DNA from: Mariniflexile litorale
Lineage (GTDB): Bacteria; Bacteroidota; Bacteroidia; Flavobacteriales; Flavobacteriaceae
DNA length: 64,000 nucleotides
NCBI RefSeq assembly: GCF_031128465.2
Contig: NZ_CP155618.1
Location: 1,373,501-1,437,500 of the forward strand
Reading direction: 5' to 3'
The stretch's first letter is position 1. The number at the start of each line of letters is the position of its first letter. This document shows positions 17,313 through 26,985 of the stretch, piece by piece. The notes beneath the pieces were generated by a model, which saw only the letters and a program-made list of their open reading frames with translations, searched no databases and was not told the DNA's origin. Both the position numbers and the translations under genes were made by a program.

Positions 17313-17690
17313 TTAGGCAGCTTGAAAAAGAATAAGTGCCAACACAATAACACTAACTGGCAATAATATAAGCAACCATATATTGTGTTTTGGGCTTGCC
17401 CTTTTATTCATTTTAGCATTTATCATCATGCGTCTTTTACCTGTATATTGCATCCAGTTTTTGAAAAACACAAACCCTGAAACCAAAATAAACAGTGTCC
17501 ACGCTTTTTCTTTGCTCATGGTAGTCATATTCATTTGATTAAAAAATTTCGCAAAGAAAACACCTAAAAACAATAATAATGCACATTGCAATGTCGAAAC
17601 ATAGGCAATAGCAATGCTATTCGATTTTTGTTTGTATTTGGGTTTAAAAAAAGTAAATAAAGTATAATATAGAGTGTCGAAGGTATTCAT
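17313..17690 (-). CDS. small integral membrane protein, function unknown
   Basis: A 125-residue protein with three predicted transmembrane segments (about 27-48, 63-82 and 103-122) and a basic loop (GKRRMMINAKMNKRASPKH) between the second and third, which by the positive-inside rule should face the cytoplasm. Start MNTFDTLYY. No family recognised. It is convergent with the EEP gene and has a gene-free region upstream. Confidence 0.65.
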   Translation of the reverse strand: MNTFDTLYYTLFTFFKPKYKQKSNSIAIAYVSTLQCALLLFLGVFFAKFFNQMNMTTMSKEKAWTLFILVSGFVFFKNWMQYTGKRRMMINAKMNKRASPKHNIWLLILLPVSVIVLALILFQAA

Positions 17691-17833
17691 TTATTAGGTT
17701 TTGCTCAGTTATTTGATTTGTATCTGTTAAAGTTTTTGTTTTACTGATGTGGTTGACTTAAATCCAAAACGGTTATAAAATAAGATTTGCATATTTCAAG
17801 CAACTAATTTAGTAAATACAAACCGAATAAAAC

Positions 17834-18322
17834 CTATAAAAAATCATCGTGATTTTTGCTAGTATACTTATAGCTGCAATTAATTTTATGCGTTTTGTCG
17901 CCAGCTATTTTTACTCTAGATTGCTGTTTTATCCATTTCATTTGATCTGTCAGTTCAAACGAATTAATCGGAAAACTAAATTTATACAATCATAAACCTA
18001 AATGCTAATTATTCATTTCTTTTACATGTTTAATTTCGAATTAAATTTCGATTAGTTCTCATATTAATCAAAAATGTTTTGATTAATGTTATTAACAAGT
18101 TCAAATAGAGCTTGATTAAACTCATTTTTGAGACTTTAAATTGTGTTTGAAACACTCATATGTGTAAAATGTTTTTTTGTCTTTCGATTTTGCTACTATT
18201 AATTGTGACCAAATATTCTTTTTTAACCAATTCTTGAGTAAGGGCAAGGAAAACTTTCCGTTTTCTTTTGGAATAATAGTATAAGCCTTATGTTTTGATT
18301 TATTTTTGTAGCCAAAGCAAAA
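17834..18322 (-). pseudogene. gene fossil: fragmented coding remnant of unknown family
   Basis: No intact gene lies between 17691 and 18325, but three stop-bounded minus-strand segments read like protein. Segment 1 (18122-18322, 66 codons, no start) contains KAYTIIPKENGKFSLPLLKN and LIVAKSKDKKTFYTYE. A one-base shift at the A-run near 18127 leads to segment 2 (to 18064): LKNEFNQALFELVNNINQNI. Segment 3 (17834-17989, 52 codons) contains ELTDQMKWIKQQSRVKIAGD. Their length without stops in such A+T-rich DNA is unlikely by chance but not impossible. No homologue recognised. The rest of the stretch shows only short hairpins (17839-17857; 18063-18087). Confidence 0.35.
18063..18087. repeat. inverted repeat in the 17.7-18.3 kb gene-poor stretch
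   Basis: ATTAATCAAAA-atg-TTTTGATTAAT: perfect 11-bp arms. It lies about 240 bp downstream of the DUF5689 gene's stop on the minus strand. No U-tract follows in that direction, so a terminator role is doubtful. Confidence 0.5.
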
Positions 18323-18325
18323 TTA

Positions 18326-19762
18326 TCAAGGCATATAATCAATACTAATCTCATCCAACTCATAGACCCCATCAAAAGATTCTTGCCCGCTTCCTGTGTA
18401 TTTAAAAGCAATGTGAATAGTTCCAGTAGCACATGTTAAATCAACATTTCCAGAGTTAAACCATGGCACAAAAGAATCTGAATCTTTCACCACATAAGCT
18501 GCAGATAACACACCCCAAGTGGCAGTTTTGATAGTTGATTGTGTACCATCCCAGTCTAAAGAATACAGCACTTCCAAAAAACTACTATCTGCTAAACTGT
18601 TTGATGTTTTAAAACGTAGTGTGGTACCATTTTTTCCCGTTACATTTATAGCAGGGGTTATTAACCAAGCTATATTACTAGCATCTCCAGAACTAGCACT
18701 TTGCAATCGAGCCGAACGGCCTAAAGATGCATTGGTGGCTGTTGAAGAATAAGCTTCCCAACTTTTAGTTCCTGCTTCAATATAATTGGTCCAACCTTTA
18801 CCAATTATAGGTTTATTATTTGTTTGCGATTCAAAATTTTCATAAAATAAATTAGTAGTTCCGTAAGTGGCTGCTAAACCACAATTTAATTCTAATGGGT
18901 CGCAGCGTTGCTGATTATCAAAATTAATATCCGAAGAACTGTTTATGATGAGTACATTAAAATCATCACCATAATCTCTACTAAAAATGCCCTTTATAGA
19001 GCCTTTACCCTGTGGAATAGGTAATGATTTAAAATCGGCATACGTACTGGTTTGCATTAAAATAGATACTCCAGAATTACAGTTTTCTAAAACACGAAAT
19101 CCATCAAATTCGTCGGTAGATTCACCTGCATACGTAGATGCTAAGTCAAAACGGTTCACTTGAATATTATTTAATTGAATAAGCGTGTTTTCATCTTTAC
19201 CTGTTAAATCTTCTATGTTGGCAACTTTAGGAGTAAGTGTCGCAACCTCTGTGCCTCTAATGATAATTTGGCGATACTCCGACGCTTGAATTTGTTTCAC
19301 CTTATTAGAATCCCCTTTACCAATAGCAATAACACCATTTGACAGGCCAATGGTTAATCCATTTAGTTTTACATACACCTTTCTGCCAATTTCAAAAGTA
19401 TTATATAGGCTACTAGCATTTATTTCAATTCTAAGTCCTAAACGAGGATCGTTATCGGGATCGCTATTGTCAGCTTTATTTTGAATAATTAGTTTTTCAA
19501 AAAAGTTACCACCTTTATCACTAGAAATAACGTAACCTTCAATATATAAATCTTGTTCATCTCTAATTAAAACCGTAGTATTTCCACCATTCACTGCTTG
19601 TTCATAAAGCTCCACAATTGCTTTAAAAGTTGTGATATTACTTCTTGGAATATTGGGTTCCTTAATAATTGTATCTGGAACCGAATAATCATCATCTTTC
19701 ACACAAGCTATAAAACTGATGGTCATTAAAGCTCCCATTATAAACTTATTTGTATTACTCAT
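18326..19762 (-). CDS. DUF5689 lipoprotein with C-terminal choice-of-anchor-like domain
   Basis: A 478-residue surface or periplasmic lipoprotein: signal MSNTNKFIMGALMTISFIAC with the lipobox cysteine at 20. Residues about 45-260 fit DUF5689, whose strand pattern (LYIEGYVISSDKGGNFFEKL, RIEINASSLYNTFEIGRKVY) suggests an OB-fold. The C-terminal 170 residues (NLFYENFESQ..., WEAYSSTATNASLG..., WLITPAINV, RFKTSNSLADSSFLEVLYS) look like a choice-of-anchor-J jelly-roll domain. It is 12 bp downstream of the TonB receptor gene, so the pair is an operon. A role in presenting nucleic acid or another polymer to the receptor is inference. Confidence 0.85.
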   Translation of the reverse strand: MSNTNKFIMGALMTISFIACVKDDDYSVPDTIIKEPNIPRSNITTFKAIVELYEQAVNGGNTTVLIRDEQDLYIEGYVISSDKGGNFFEKLIIQNKADNSDPDNDPRLGLRIEINASSLYNTFEIGRKVYVKLNGLTIGLSNGVIAIGKGDSNKVKQIQASEYRQIIIRGTEVATLTPKVANIEDLTGKDENTLIQLNNIQVNRFDLASTYAGESTDEFDGFRVLENCNSGVSILMQTSTYADFKSLPIPQGKGSIKGIFSRDYGDDFNVLIINSSSDINFDNQQRCDPLELNCGLAATYGTTNLFYENFESQTNNKPIIGKGWTNYIEAGTKSWEAYSSTATNASLGRSARLQSASSGDASNIAWLITPAINVTGKNGTTLRFKTSNSLADSSFLEVLYSLDWDGTQSTIKTATWGVLSAAYVVKDSDSFVPWFNSGNVDLTCATGTIHIAFKYTGSGQESFDGVYELDEISIDYMP

Positions 19763-19774
19763 AATACCCTTATT

Positions 19775-22600
19775 TTAAATTCTATAATTCACATTTACAA
19801 AATAGGTTGTTCCTCTACCATACCAATATTTTGAACCAAAAACGGGTTTATTTAATGCTTTATCATCTCTTAGTTCTCTGAAATTGGCATTTCTAGATTG
19901 CTCAAATCCGCCCGTTTTATGAACTACATCTAAAAGATTATTCACACTGACAAACATCCCGATGTACTTACTTTTTATACGCCATGATTTTCCCCCCGTT
20001 AAGTTTACTATCATGTAATCTTCAAATCGTTCTTGTTTTAATAAGGCCTTGGCAAGTGTTACATCATAATCATTAAAAGGTTGGCCATCAACATCTGTAT
20101 TAAAATTTGAACTTCTTGTTAACGTACTAATATCAATATACGTGTTGCTAAAAAAATTAGTGGTTGCACCAAACCACCAATAATCGGGATCTCTGTATTC
20201 AAAACCCATAGAATAAGCTGTTTGTGGGCCCGCTGCAAGTTTGTAGTTTTTCAAATGGGCTTTCCCTAAATATACATTGGTAAAATCTTCGGATGATAAA
20301 TATAAATCGGGATTATTATTATAGGTAAATTGACCCATAGCGAACGCCCCTTTTAGTTTAATACTTGTGGTTATTTGAGACTCAACGCCCAATTCTGAAC
20401 CAACATGTTTCTTTTTGATGCCTTGAAGAATTTCTTGTACAAAATTTGCATCTTCATTAAAACTATTTTCTGTAAAAGCATTGATAGCCCCAATTCCATC
20501 AGCAAAGAAAAATGAGATTTCATTGGCAGCTTTCATATGCGTATAATAGCCCGTAAGTTTCGCTTTCATTATAGGCGATCTAAAAATATAACTAGCATCG
20601 ATACTACTTGTTTTTTCTTTGGAAATATTGGGAACCACATTATGATTCTCCCTAGAATTTGAATAGGTGTTTTGAATGAACGGCGCTTTTGAAATATACC
20701 CAAGATTCATATCAAGTAGATGTTTTCCTGTAATTTTGTAAGTCGCTCCTGCTTTTGTTCCCAACCCTAAAAAGTTTACTTTTTTTCCATTTCCAACTGA
20801 TGCTACTCCTGGAAACGAGCCGTTTTCAAAAACACCTTCTCTTTGGTAAGTGGTATTAATAACGTTTCCTGCCGTATAAAAATCTATCTTATTGTATTTA
20901 AATTGTGATTGTACATAGCTACCAATAACCTCTGCTTTAAGATTATAATTATATTTAAACGCGTCTCCAACACCAACAATTCTGTTTGGATTTAGTAAAT
21001 CATTTTGGATAGCACTAGGATTGTTTACAAAATCATTGGCATATCCATCTACATCTAAATAACCCTTGGAACCAAGTAAGTCGAGCACCTTTGCATAATT
21101 TTTAGAGTTTAATACTTTATAATTGATGGCGGCATTAAAAATTATATGATCGTTAATTTGAGTATTTAATGTAGTGTTAAACGTTACTTGTTTATCGTCT
21201 ACACGATCTTCATACAATGCATAAATAGCATGACCGCCTTGTATTGTGTTACTTATATTTGCACTGTATAAATCATTCCAATTAATCTGTCCGTTATTTA
21301 AAAATGCCTGTTGCGCTGTATAAGCAAAACCTAAATCGTTAGAGAAATTGCGTTCAAAATAACTTGGTAGATTTTGGTAATAGGTAGCACTTGGGTTTGA
21401 TCCCCCTCCTTCTGGGTAACCATTAACTAAATCGGTACCATTATAATCTAAACGACTATTTCCTTGTTTTCCGAATTGGTAAGCTATGGCATTGGTTAAA
21501 GATGTATTCTTGCTAAAATTCCAATAATGATTCAAAATCACAATAGGTTCATCAACCTCCTTTGTTCTGGAATTTCGCTGTTCACCATCTTGCCAACCCC
21601 AATATTCATTGTACTTGATCCCTTTTAAATCATAAACTTCTTGGGTGTTTGGTGATGATTTTCCTCTTTTATTGGGAGCATAAATAGATGTGATATTTAA
21701 ACTCTGTTTATCGCTAATTTTTTTATCTACTGAAACAAAAAATGAATTTGAATTATAAAACGTTGCATCTTGAAAACCTTCATTACCCCAACGTCTTGAT
21801 AACATAAACGCCATAGACCAACCCCCTTTCATTAACCCTGTAGCATAACTTGCCATAGTTCTATTGGTATAACTTCTATTGGAAAATGAGTAAGTTATTT
21901 GTCCGCCTTCACCAAAATTTGAAGCTCTAGTATTCATATTAGTAGTTCCTAATATACCACCAAAATTATAAGCTGAAGGAATTAAACCAGAAGTTAATTC
22001 TTGATTTCTAAGTACATCGTTTAATCCGCCCCAATGACTCCACTGTGGGCGTCCATTAAACAACTTGTTCATTTCGATACCATTAATTAAAACTGAGCTA
22101 TTTTCTGAATCTAAACCTCTCACGCGAAAAAAAGAAGCACTAAACTCGAAAGCTACGGTGCGTTGAAAGATATCTAAGGATGCTGCTAATAACCCAGAGA
22201 TGTTATCAGACCCACCTGTATCATCATTCAATTCATCATCAGAAAGGGAGATGGTAAAAATATCTTGAGTACTTACCACATCAAACTCTAAAGTCATATC
22301 TGTAATGTCAACCGTTCTAGTTTCATTGACTACGATAGGATATCTTTTGGTAACATATCCCGCTTTAGAAATTTTCAAAACTTGTTCGCCCAAAGGAACA
22401 TGGGCTGAAAATATAAAAACGCCATCGGCATCTGTTTGAGTTAATTGGTAAGTTTCTTCTATAGTGATAGAAACATTTGGAATTGGCTCAAAAGATACCG
22501 CATCTTTTACACTACCCTTTATAATGGTTTGTTGTGCAAAAACTGTAAAAATTGAAAACATTCCGAATAAAGAAATATATAATTCTTTTTTCATCCTCAA
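19775..22600 (-). CDS. TonB-dependent receptor with carboxypeptidase-regulatory-like N-domain
   Basis: Outer-membrane active transporter of 941 residues. Signal peptide (ending TVFAQQ), then a beta-sandwich CarboxypepD_reg-like domain (about 25-110, IKGSVKDAVSFEPIPNVSI), a plug domain with FRVRGLDSENSSVLINGIEM at about 163-182, and a 22-strand barrel ending in YFVNVNYRI. Its operon partner is the DUF5689 lipoprotein, and an exported EEP nuclease is divergent 118 bp away. Substrate is not evident from the receptor itself; the neighbours suggest a phosphoester or nucleic-acid product. Confidence 0.92.
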   Translation of the reverse strand: MRMKKELYISLFGMFSIFTVFAQQTIIKGSVKDAVSFEPIPNVSITIEETYQLTQTDADGVFIFSAHVPLGEQVLKISKAGYVTKRYPIVVNETRTVDITDMTLEFDVVSTQDIFTISLSDDELNDDTGGSDNISGLLAASLDIFQRTVAFEFSASFFRVRGLDSENSSVLINGIEMNKLFNGRPQWSHWGGLNDVLRNQELTSGLIPSAYNFGGILGTTNMNTRASNFGEGGQITYSFSNRSYTNRTMASYATGLMKGGWSMAFMLSRRWGNEGFQDATFYNSNSFFVSVDKKISDKQSLNITSIYAPNKRGKSSPNTQEVYDLKGIKYNEYWGWQDGEQRNSRTKEVDEPIVILNHYWNFSKNTSLTNAIAYQFGKQGNSRLDYNGTDLVNGYPEGGGSNPSATYYQNLPSYFERNFSNDLGFAYTAQQAFLNNGQINWNDLYSANISNTIQGGHAIYALYEDRVDDKQVTFNTTLNTQINDHIIFNAAINYKVLNSKNYAKVLDLLGSKGYLDVDGYANDFVNNPSAIQNDLLNPNRIVGVGDAFKYNYNLKAEVIGSYVQSQFKYNKIDFYTAGNVINTTYQREGVFENGSFPGVASVGNGKKVNFLGLGTKAGATYKITGKHLLDMNLGYISKAPFIQNTYSNSRENHNVVPNISKEKTSSIDASYIFRSPIMKAKLTGYYTHMKAANEISFFFADGIGAINAFTENSFNEDANFVQEILQGIKKKHVGSELGVESQITTSIKLKGAFAMGQFTYNNNPDLYLSSEDFTNVYLGKAHLKNYKLAAGPQTAYSMGFEYRDPDYWWFGATTNFFSNTYIDISTLTRSSNFNTDVDGQPFNDYDVTLAKALLKQERFEDYMIVNLTGGKSWRIKSKYIGMFVSVNNLLDVVHKTGGFEQSRNANFRELRDDKALNKPVFGSKYWYGRGTTYFVNVNYRI

Positions 22601-22718
22601 TTTAAAATTACAAATTATATGTCATTAAATACAACTATATTTAACAATATAAACTTACATTATTTCTTGTTAATATTTACATTCGATAAAAAATAAATTT
22701 TAATATCATATTTTACTA

Positions 22719-23774
22719 ATGAAAAAAGCCAAATTATATTTCTTCGTATTCATTGTTTGCCTATTCACTAAAGCAAACTCACAAGACAAAAAGGTTTACA
22801 AAATACATACGGTTGCTTTCTATAATTTAGAAAATTTATTTGATGCTATAGATGATCCTGACAAATTTGATGAATCGAGCCCTATTATGAACATAAAAAC
22901 AAACAGAGAAGATGTTTATAAAAAAAAAGTAAACAACATGGCACATGTTATAGCGGATATTGGAAAAGAAGACACGAACAATTCCCCTGCTATTATTGGA
23001 GTTTGTGAAGTTGAAAATAGAGAAGTACTTGAAGATGTTATAAGTGATGTATTATTAAGAGATAAAGATTATGGTATTGTACATTATCACTCACCAGATG
23101 CCAGAGGTATTGATGTGGCACTTTTATATCAAAAAAAACTTTTTACACCCATTTCGACAAGTAGCCATGAATTAAAAATATTTGATGATGAAAACAGAAA
23201 ACGTGTTTATACCAGAGACCAATTATTAGTGAGTGGTGAGTTGGAAGGTGATTTCATTCATCTAATAGTAAATCACTGGCCATCTAGAAGTGGTGGCGAG
23301 GCAAAAAGTAAATCCAAGCGTGTAGCGGCGGCTAAGTTAACCAAACATTTAGTCGATTCACTTCAAGTAATAGACCCATATGCAAAGATTTTTATTATGG
23401 GAGATTTGAATGATGACCCTATTAACGAAAGCGTTAAAAAGGTTTTAAGAACTGAAAAAGACAAAGAAAAAGTGGGTCTAAAAGGCATTTACAATCCATA
23501 TGAAAATTATTATAAAGAAGGTATAGGTACTACAGCTTTTAGAGATGCTTGGAGTTTATTTGATCAAATAATGCTTACCAAACCATTACTTGAAAAAGAC
23601 TATTCGTCATTTCAATTTTACAAAGCAGGTATTTTCAATAAAAATTATCTCATTGAGAAATCAGGCACTTATAAAGGTTACCCTAAACGCAGTTTCTCAT
23701 ATGGCGGTTTTACCGATGGGTTTAGCGATCACTTTCCAGTGTATGTGTACCTTATAAAAGAAGTTAGCAATTAA
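22719..23774 (+). CDS. exported endonuclease/exonuclease/phosphatase (EEP) family protein
   Basis: A 351-residue EEP-fold enzyme with an N-terminal signal peptide (MKKAKLYFFVFIVCLFTKANSQ), so secreted or periplasmic. Catalytic motifs: YNLENLFDAIDDP, CEVENREV, RGIDVALLY, VNHWPSRSGG, GDLNDDP and the C-terminal SDHFPVYVY. It shares these with the non-exported paralogue at 16226. Divergent from the TonB receptor/DUF5689 operon, sharing the 118-bp regulatory gap. A predicted metal-dependent nuclease or phosphodiesterase; specificity unknown. Followed by a strong bidirectional terminator. Confidence 0.9.
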   Translation: MKKAKLYFFVFIVCLFTKANSQDKKVYKIHTVAFYNLENLFDAIDDPDKFDESSPIMNIKTNREDVYKKKVNNMAHVIADIGKEDTNNSPAIIGVCEVENREVLEDVISDVLLRDKDYGIVHYHSPDARGIDVALLYQKKLFTPISTSSHELKIFDDENRKRVYTRDQLLVSGELEGDFIHLIVNHWPSRSGGEAKSKSKRVAAAKLTKHLVDSLQVIDPYAKIFIMGDLNDDPINESVKKVLRTEKDKEKVGLKGIYNPYENYYKEGIGTTAFRDAWSLFDQIMLTKPLLEKDYSSFQFYKAGIFNKNYLIEKSGTYKGYPKRSFSYGGFTDGFSDHFPVYVYLIKEVSN

Positions 23775-23789
23775 TATCCTATACTATTA

Positions 23790-23830
23790 AAACAAAAAAT
23801 GTGACTTTTGAAAAGTCACATTTTTTGTTT
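23790..23830. terminator. bidirectional intrinsic terminator
   Basis: Perfect 20-bp inverted repeat around a single central G (23810), with AAAAAA/TTTTTT outer tracts. It serves the plus-strand EEP gene (stop 23774) and abuts the stop of the minus-strand gene at 23831. Confidence 0.9.
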
Positions 23831-24268
23831 CTAAGCTAACCAGATACTCCAAGGTATCCTTGATAAAAGTAATACCAAAGCTATGGAATAAAAAACAGCT
23901 ATTGGTTTTAATTTTGCTTTAGAAGTTAATTTCTTTTTATGTTTAGAATAGCCAATTGTAATTAAAGCAACTGCTATAATATTTACTAAAGGATGCTCTA
24001 CCAGATATAATCGTGTCATGGAGTCTTTCATTACTTTACTACCCATTTCAGCCCACAACTCAAATCTTGGAGATACAAAATATAATATCAAACCAATTAG
24101 TAATTGAATATGCGATACTATTAAGGTGAATAAGGCTATTCTAAAATCTTTAGCCGTATATTCTTTATCTCCAAACACTTTTATTAAAGCATTTATAACC
24201 GCAATAATTAAAATGAAAAGCACAAGGTAAGCCCAATAAGAATGGAGTTTTAATATAGTTTCATACAT
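23831..24268 (-). CDS. four-TM integral membrane protein (sometimes labelled cytochrome B-like)
   Basis: A 145-residue membrane protein with four predicted transmembrane helices (about 11-31, 45-66, 90-108, 123-141). Histidines at residue 9 (LKLHSYWAY), in the second helix (VSHIQLL) and before the third (VEHPLVN) are spaced as could suit haem ligation, but this is not demonstrated. Homologues occur widely in Flavobacteriia. Function unknown. Confidence 0.72.
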   Translation of the reverse strand: MYETILKLHSYWAYLVLFILIIAVINALIKVFGDKEYTAKDFRIALFTLIVSHIQLLIGLILYFVSPRFELWAEMGSKVMKDSMTRLYLVEHPLVNIIAVALITIGYSKHKKKLTSKAKLKPIAVFYSIALVLLLSRIPWSIWLA

Positions 24269-24320
24269 AAAAAACAGGTTTTAAATTTATAATTACAAAT
24301 GTAATAATTAAAAGCATAAA

Positions 24321-24349
24321 AAAACTGCTTCTAAAAAAGAAGCAGTTTT
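24321..24349 (-). terminator. intrinsic terminator of the TonB receptor gene
   Basis: AAAACTGCTTCT (24321-24332) and AGAAGCAGTTTT (24338-24349) form a perfect 12-bp stem, with an A-run to the left that becomes a U-tract in the minus-strand RNA. 23 bp beyond the stop at 24373. Confidence 0.88.
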
Positions 24350-24372
24350 AAAATTATTTAAATTGGATAGAA

Positions 24373-26946
24373 TTAGAAATTGTAACGCAGGCTAAAGTTC
24401 CATGTTCTACCGTAACCGAACCATACTCCATTTTTCACATTAACACCTTTCCAAGCAACATCACCTGAATCTACATGAATGTTATCTCTAGAGTTTTCAA
24501 TATATACTTCATCAAAAACATTGTTAATATTAACTCTGAATTGTAAAGAGTTTTGATCCTCTTTACCTAATAACCATTTATATGAAACTCCTGTATCTAC
24601 AGTGTCATAAGAAGGTAGTTTAATAGATCCTCTATTATTATCCGTTTTAAATTCATCAGAACCAAAATCGGCAGCACCGTACAGGTTGTCATATTGATTC
24701 CAGTTTGCTCCAATTTTTAAACGAGGTAATATTTCATAATCAGCACTAACTCCAGCTGTAAATTGAGCTGCTTCGCCCACTTTAACACCATCTATATAAC
24801 TAGTATCTCCATTTGCTATTACTGCTCCTGTATCATCTGTTGTTCTTGTTGTAATATTTCCATTATAAGTCCAATCTCCTACAGATACATAACCATTAAT
24901 ATTTAATCCATCAATAGGACGTGTGAATATTTCTAATTCCACTCCCATATGTACCTGTTTTAAAGGACTCGTTTTAGTAAACTCATCGGCTAAACCATCA
25001 CTATCTGTATCTTTAGAGCTATAATCAACTTTATCAGCCCAAGTAGTATGGTATACATTCAAATTAGCTGAAAACCTATTCCCTAGAAGCTTATATCCTG
25101 CTTCAAATCCTGTTATCTTTTGATTACCTTCCACAAAAGGATTTAATTGATTTGATGATCTATCATTAATGAATAAGTCACTATGGTAAGGTTGACGTGA
25201 ATAATATCCTGCATTAACAAAAACAATGTTATTTTCGTTTATATTATAGGCAGCCCCTGCTTTTGCATTAAAACCTGTATTATTTATTTTATCAGAATCT
25301 TCAGCCTCTCCTTCATTTTCAGCTTCACCATATTCTGTTCTAAAATGTGATTGTGTTGATGCAGACCCTTGAAAAAATGCTGACAATTGATCTTTGGAAT
25401 ATTCTAATTGGCCAAATACTCCTGTATAATTAATTTTTTCTTCGTAATCATAATAACCATGAAAACGTTGAGCATGGTCATTATTTGTATTAAATAGCAA
25501 GTTCCATGGATTAATACCACCAAAAGTTTTACTTATTGTATAACTACCTCCATTATAATTACTAGAATCGTCTATAGAATCAATAGATAAGAATTCGTTA
25601 ACACTTCTAAAATGAATTCCATTATATAAACGTACATCAGCACCAACGTTAAAACTTAAATACTCATTTAACTGGTTGTTATAATTTGAAACCATACCAT
25701 ACCAGTTGTGGTTGTTATTAGACCCTCTAGCATAGGTTGGAACTCCTCCTGATGATATTGTTGAAGCAAAAGTTCCTCTTCCCGCAGAAGCATATAATAC
25801 CGTAGATAAAGATGATTGATCATTAATAGTTAGATCCCAACTTAAATTAGCTACAGGTTTATGATATACATTTCTTCCTGTTGGGTAATATCCTTCACTT
25901 ATGTTATTTGGGCTATTAACGCCTGTAAAAGCAAAATTATATCTTCTCCCTTTATCTAAATAAGTCTCTAAAGTGTTATATCCAGAGGCTGCATGCCACT
26001 GTGGTGCACCTGTAATCATCAAATTGAAAATATTATTTTCGTTTGGTTTATAACCAAGAGATAAAAAATACGTTTGACCTTGTCCATCAGTACGATCTGC
26101 ATAACCTTCTCCTTGCCAATGTCCTAACAACGCTGTAAATGCCCAACCTTTTTCACTTAGACCTGTTGAATATGAAGCAGTCGTTTTAGTGTAATTATCA
26201 TTCGCAATCATTTGTTGTACAAAACCACCTTCTCTTCTATCAATAGTTTTTGTAACAATATTAACGGTACCTCCAACTGATGAAATTGCTAATTTAGAAG
26301 ATCCTAAACCACGTTGGATTTGAACTGCTTGTGCCACATCTAAAACACCAGACCAGTTAGACCAATACATTTTACCATCTTCTACACCGTTAATTGGTTG
26401 ACCGTTAAGTAAAAATGCTGTATTCGTTTGGTCAAAACCACGTAAAAATAATTGACCTTCACCAAAACCTCCCTTTTGAACAGATTGAACTGAAGGTGTT
26501 GATTTCAAGATTTCTGGTAAATCTGATGTTCCTGTTTTTTCTTGAATTTGATTTGCTTTAATTGTAGAAACAGCAATTGGCGTTTTCCTGTCTTCAGCTA
26601 AATCTATAACTCCAGAACCAATAATCACGATTTCATCAAGTGAATTATCTGGTGTTAATTTAATGTTACCTAAATTGGCACTTCCAGTAAATTTTAAAGT
26701 AACTGAACTATAGCCAACAAAGGAAATAACAATTTGACCAACAGAGGTCGTTGTTTCTAATTTAAACTTACCGTCGAAATCTGAAGAAACACCATTCGTT
26801 GTTCCTTTTTCAACAACATTCGCACCAGGTAGTGGAGAATTAAGTTCGGCATCAATAATAGTACCTGTTATGGCACTTTGAGCCATCATAACTGTAGTGA
26901 ATAAAAACGCCACAGCCATCAATAAAAATTGAGGGATTTTTTTCAT
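24373..26946 (-). CDS. TonB-dependent receptor
   Basis: An 857-residue outer-membrane receptor. Signal peptide (ends TVMMAQS), carboxypeptidase-regulatory-like domain (about 24-108, ITGTIIDAELNSPLPGANVV), plug domain (IQEKTGTSDLPEILKSTPSV, LFLRGFDQTNTAFLLNGQPI, SSVGGTVNIVTK) and a barrel that ends WNFSLRYNF. It stands alone with its own promoter and terminator and has no SusD-like partner, so siderophore, vitamin, peptide or metal uptake are all open. Not closely similar to the receptor at 19775. Confidence 0.93.
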   Translation of the reverse strand: MKKIPQFLLMAVAFLFTTVMMAQSAITGTIIDAELNSPLPGANVVEKGTTNGVSSDFDGKFKLETTTSVGQIVISFVGYSSVTLKFTGSANLGNIKLTPDNSLDEIVIIGSGVIDLAEDRKTPIAVSTIKANQIQEKTGTSDLPEILKSTPSVQSVQKGGFGEGQLFLRGFDQTNTAFLLNGQPINGVEDGKMYWSNWSGVLDVAQAVQIQRGLGSSKLAISSVGGTVNIVTKTIDRREGGFVQQMIANDNYTKTTASYSTGLSEKGWAFTALLGHWQGEGYADRTDGQGQTYFLSLGYKPNENNIFNLMITGAPQWHAASGYNTLETYLDKGRRYNFAFTGVNSPNNISEGYYPTGRNVYHKPVANLSWDLTINDQSSLSTVLYASAGRGTFASTISSGGVPTYARGSNNNHNWYGMVSNYNNQLNEYLSFNVGADVRLYNGIHFRSVNEFLSIDSIDDSSNYNGGSYTISKTFGGINPWNLLFNTNNDHAQRFHGYYDYEEKINYTGVFGQLEYSKDQLSAFFQGSASTQSHFRTEYGEAENEGEAEDSDKINNTGFNAKAGAAYNINENNIVFVNAGYYSRQPYHSDLFINDRSSNQLNPFVEGNQKITGFEAGYKLLGNRFSANLNVYHTTWADKVDYSSKDTDSDGLADEFTKTSPLKQVHMGVELEIFTRPIDGLNINGYVSVGDWTYNGNITTRTTDDTGAVIANGDTSYIDGVKVGEAAQFTAGVSADYEILPRLKIGANWNQYDNLYGAADFGSDEFKTDNNRGSIKLPSYDTVDTGVSYKWLLGKEDQNSLQFRVNINNVFDEVYIENSRDNIHVDSGDVAWKGVNVKNGVWFGYGRTWNFSLRYNF

Positions 26947-26977
26947 AATAAAGATTAATTAATTGAATTAGTCACTG

Positions 26978-26985
26978 CAAAAATA
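26978..26985 (-). promoter_or_regulatory. candidate promoter of the TonB receptor (-7 TATTTTTG) with adjacent dyad
   Basis: Minus strand reads TATTTTTG, an exact TAnnTTTG match, 31 bp upstream of the ATG. Immediately upstream of it, ATAATAAT (26989-26996) and ATTATTAT (27003-27010) make an 8-bp dyad spanning the -15 to -35 region, a position suited to a repressor or activator. Confidence 0.45.
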
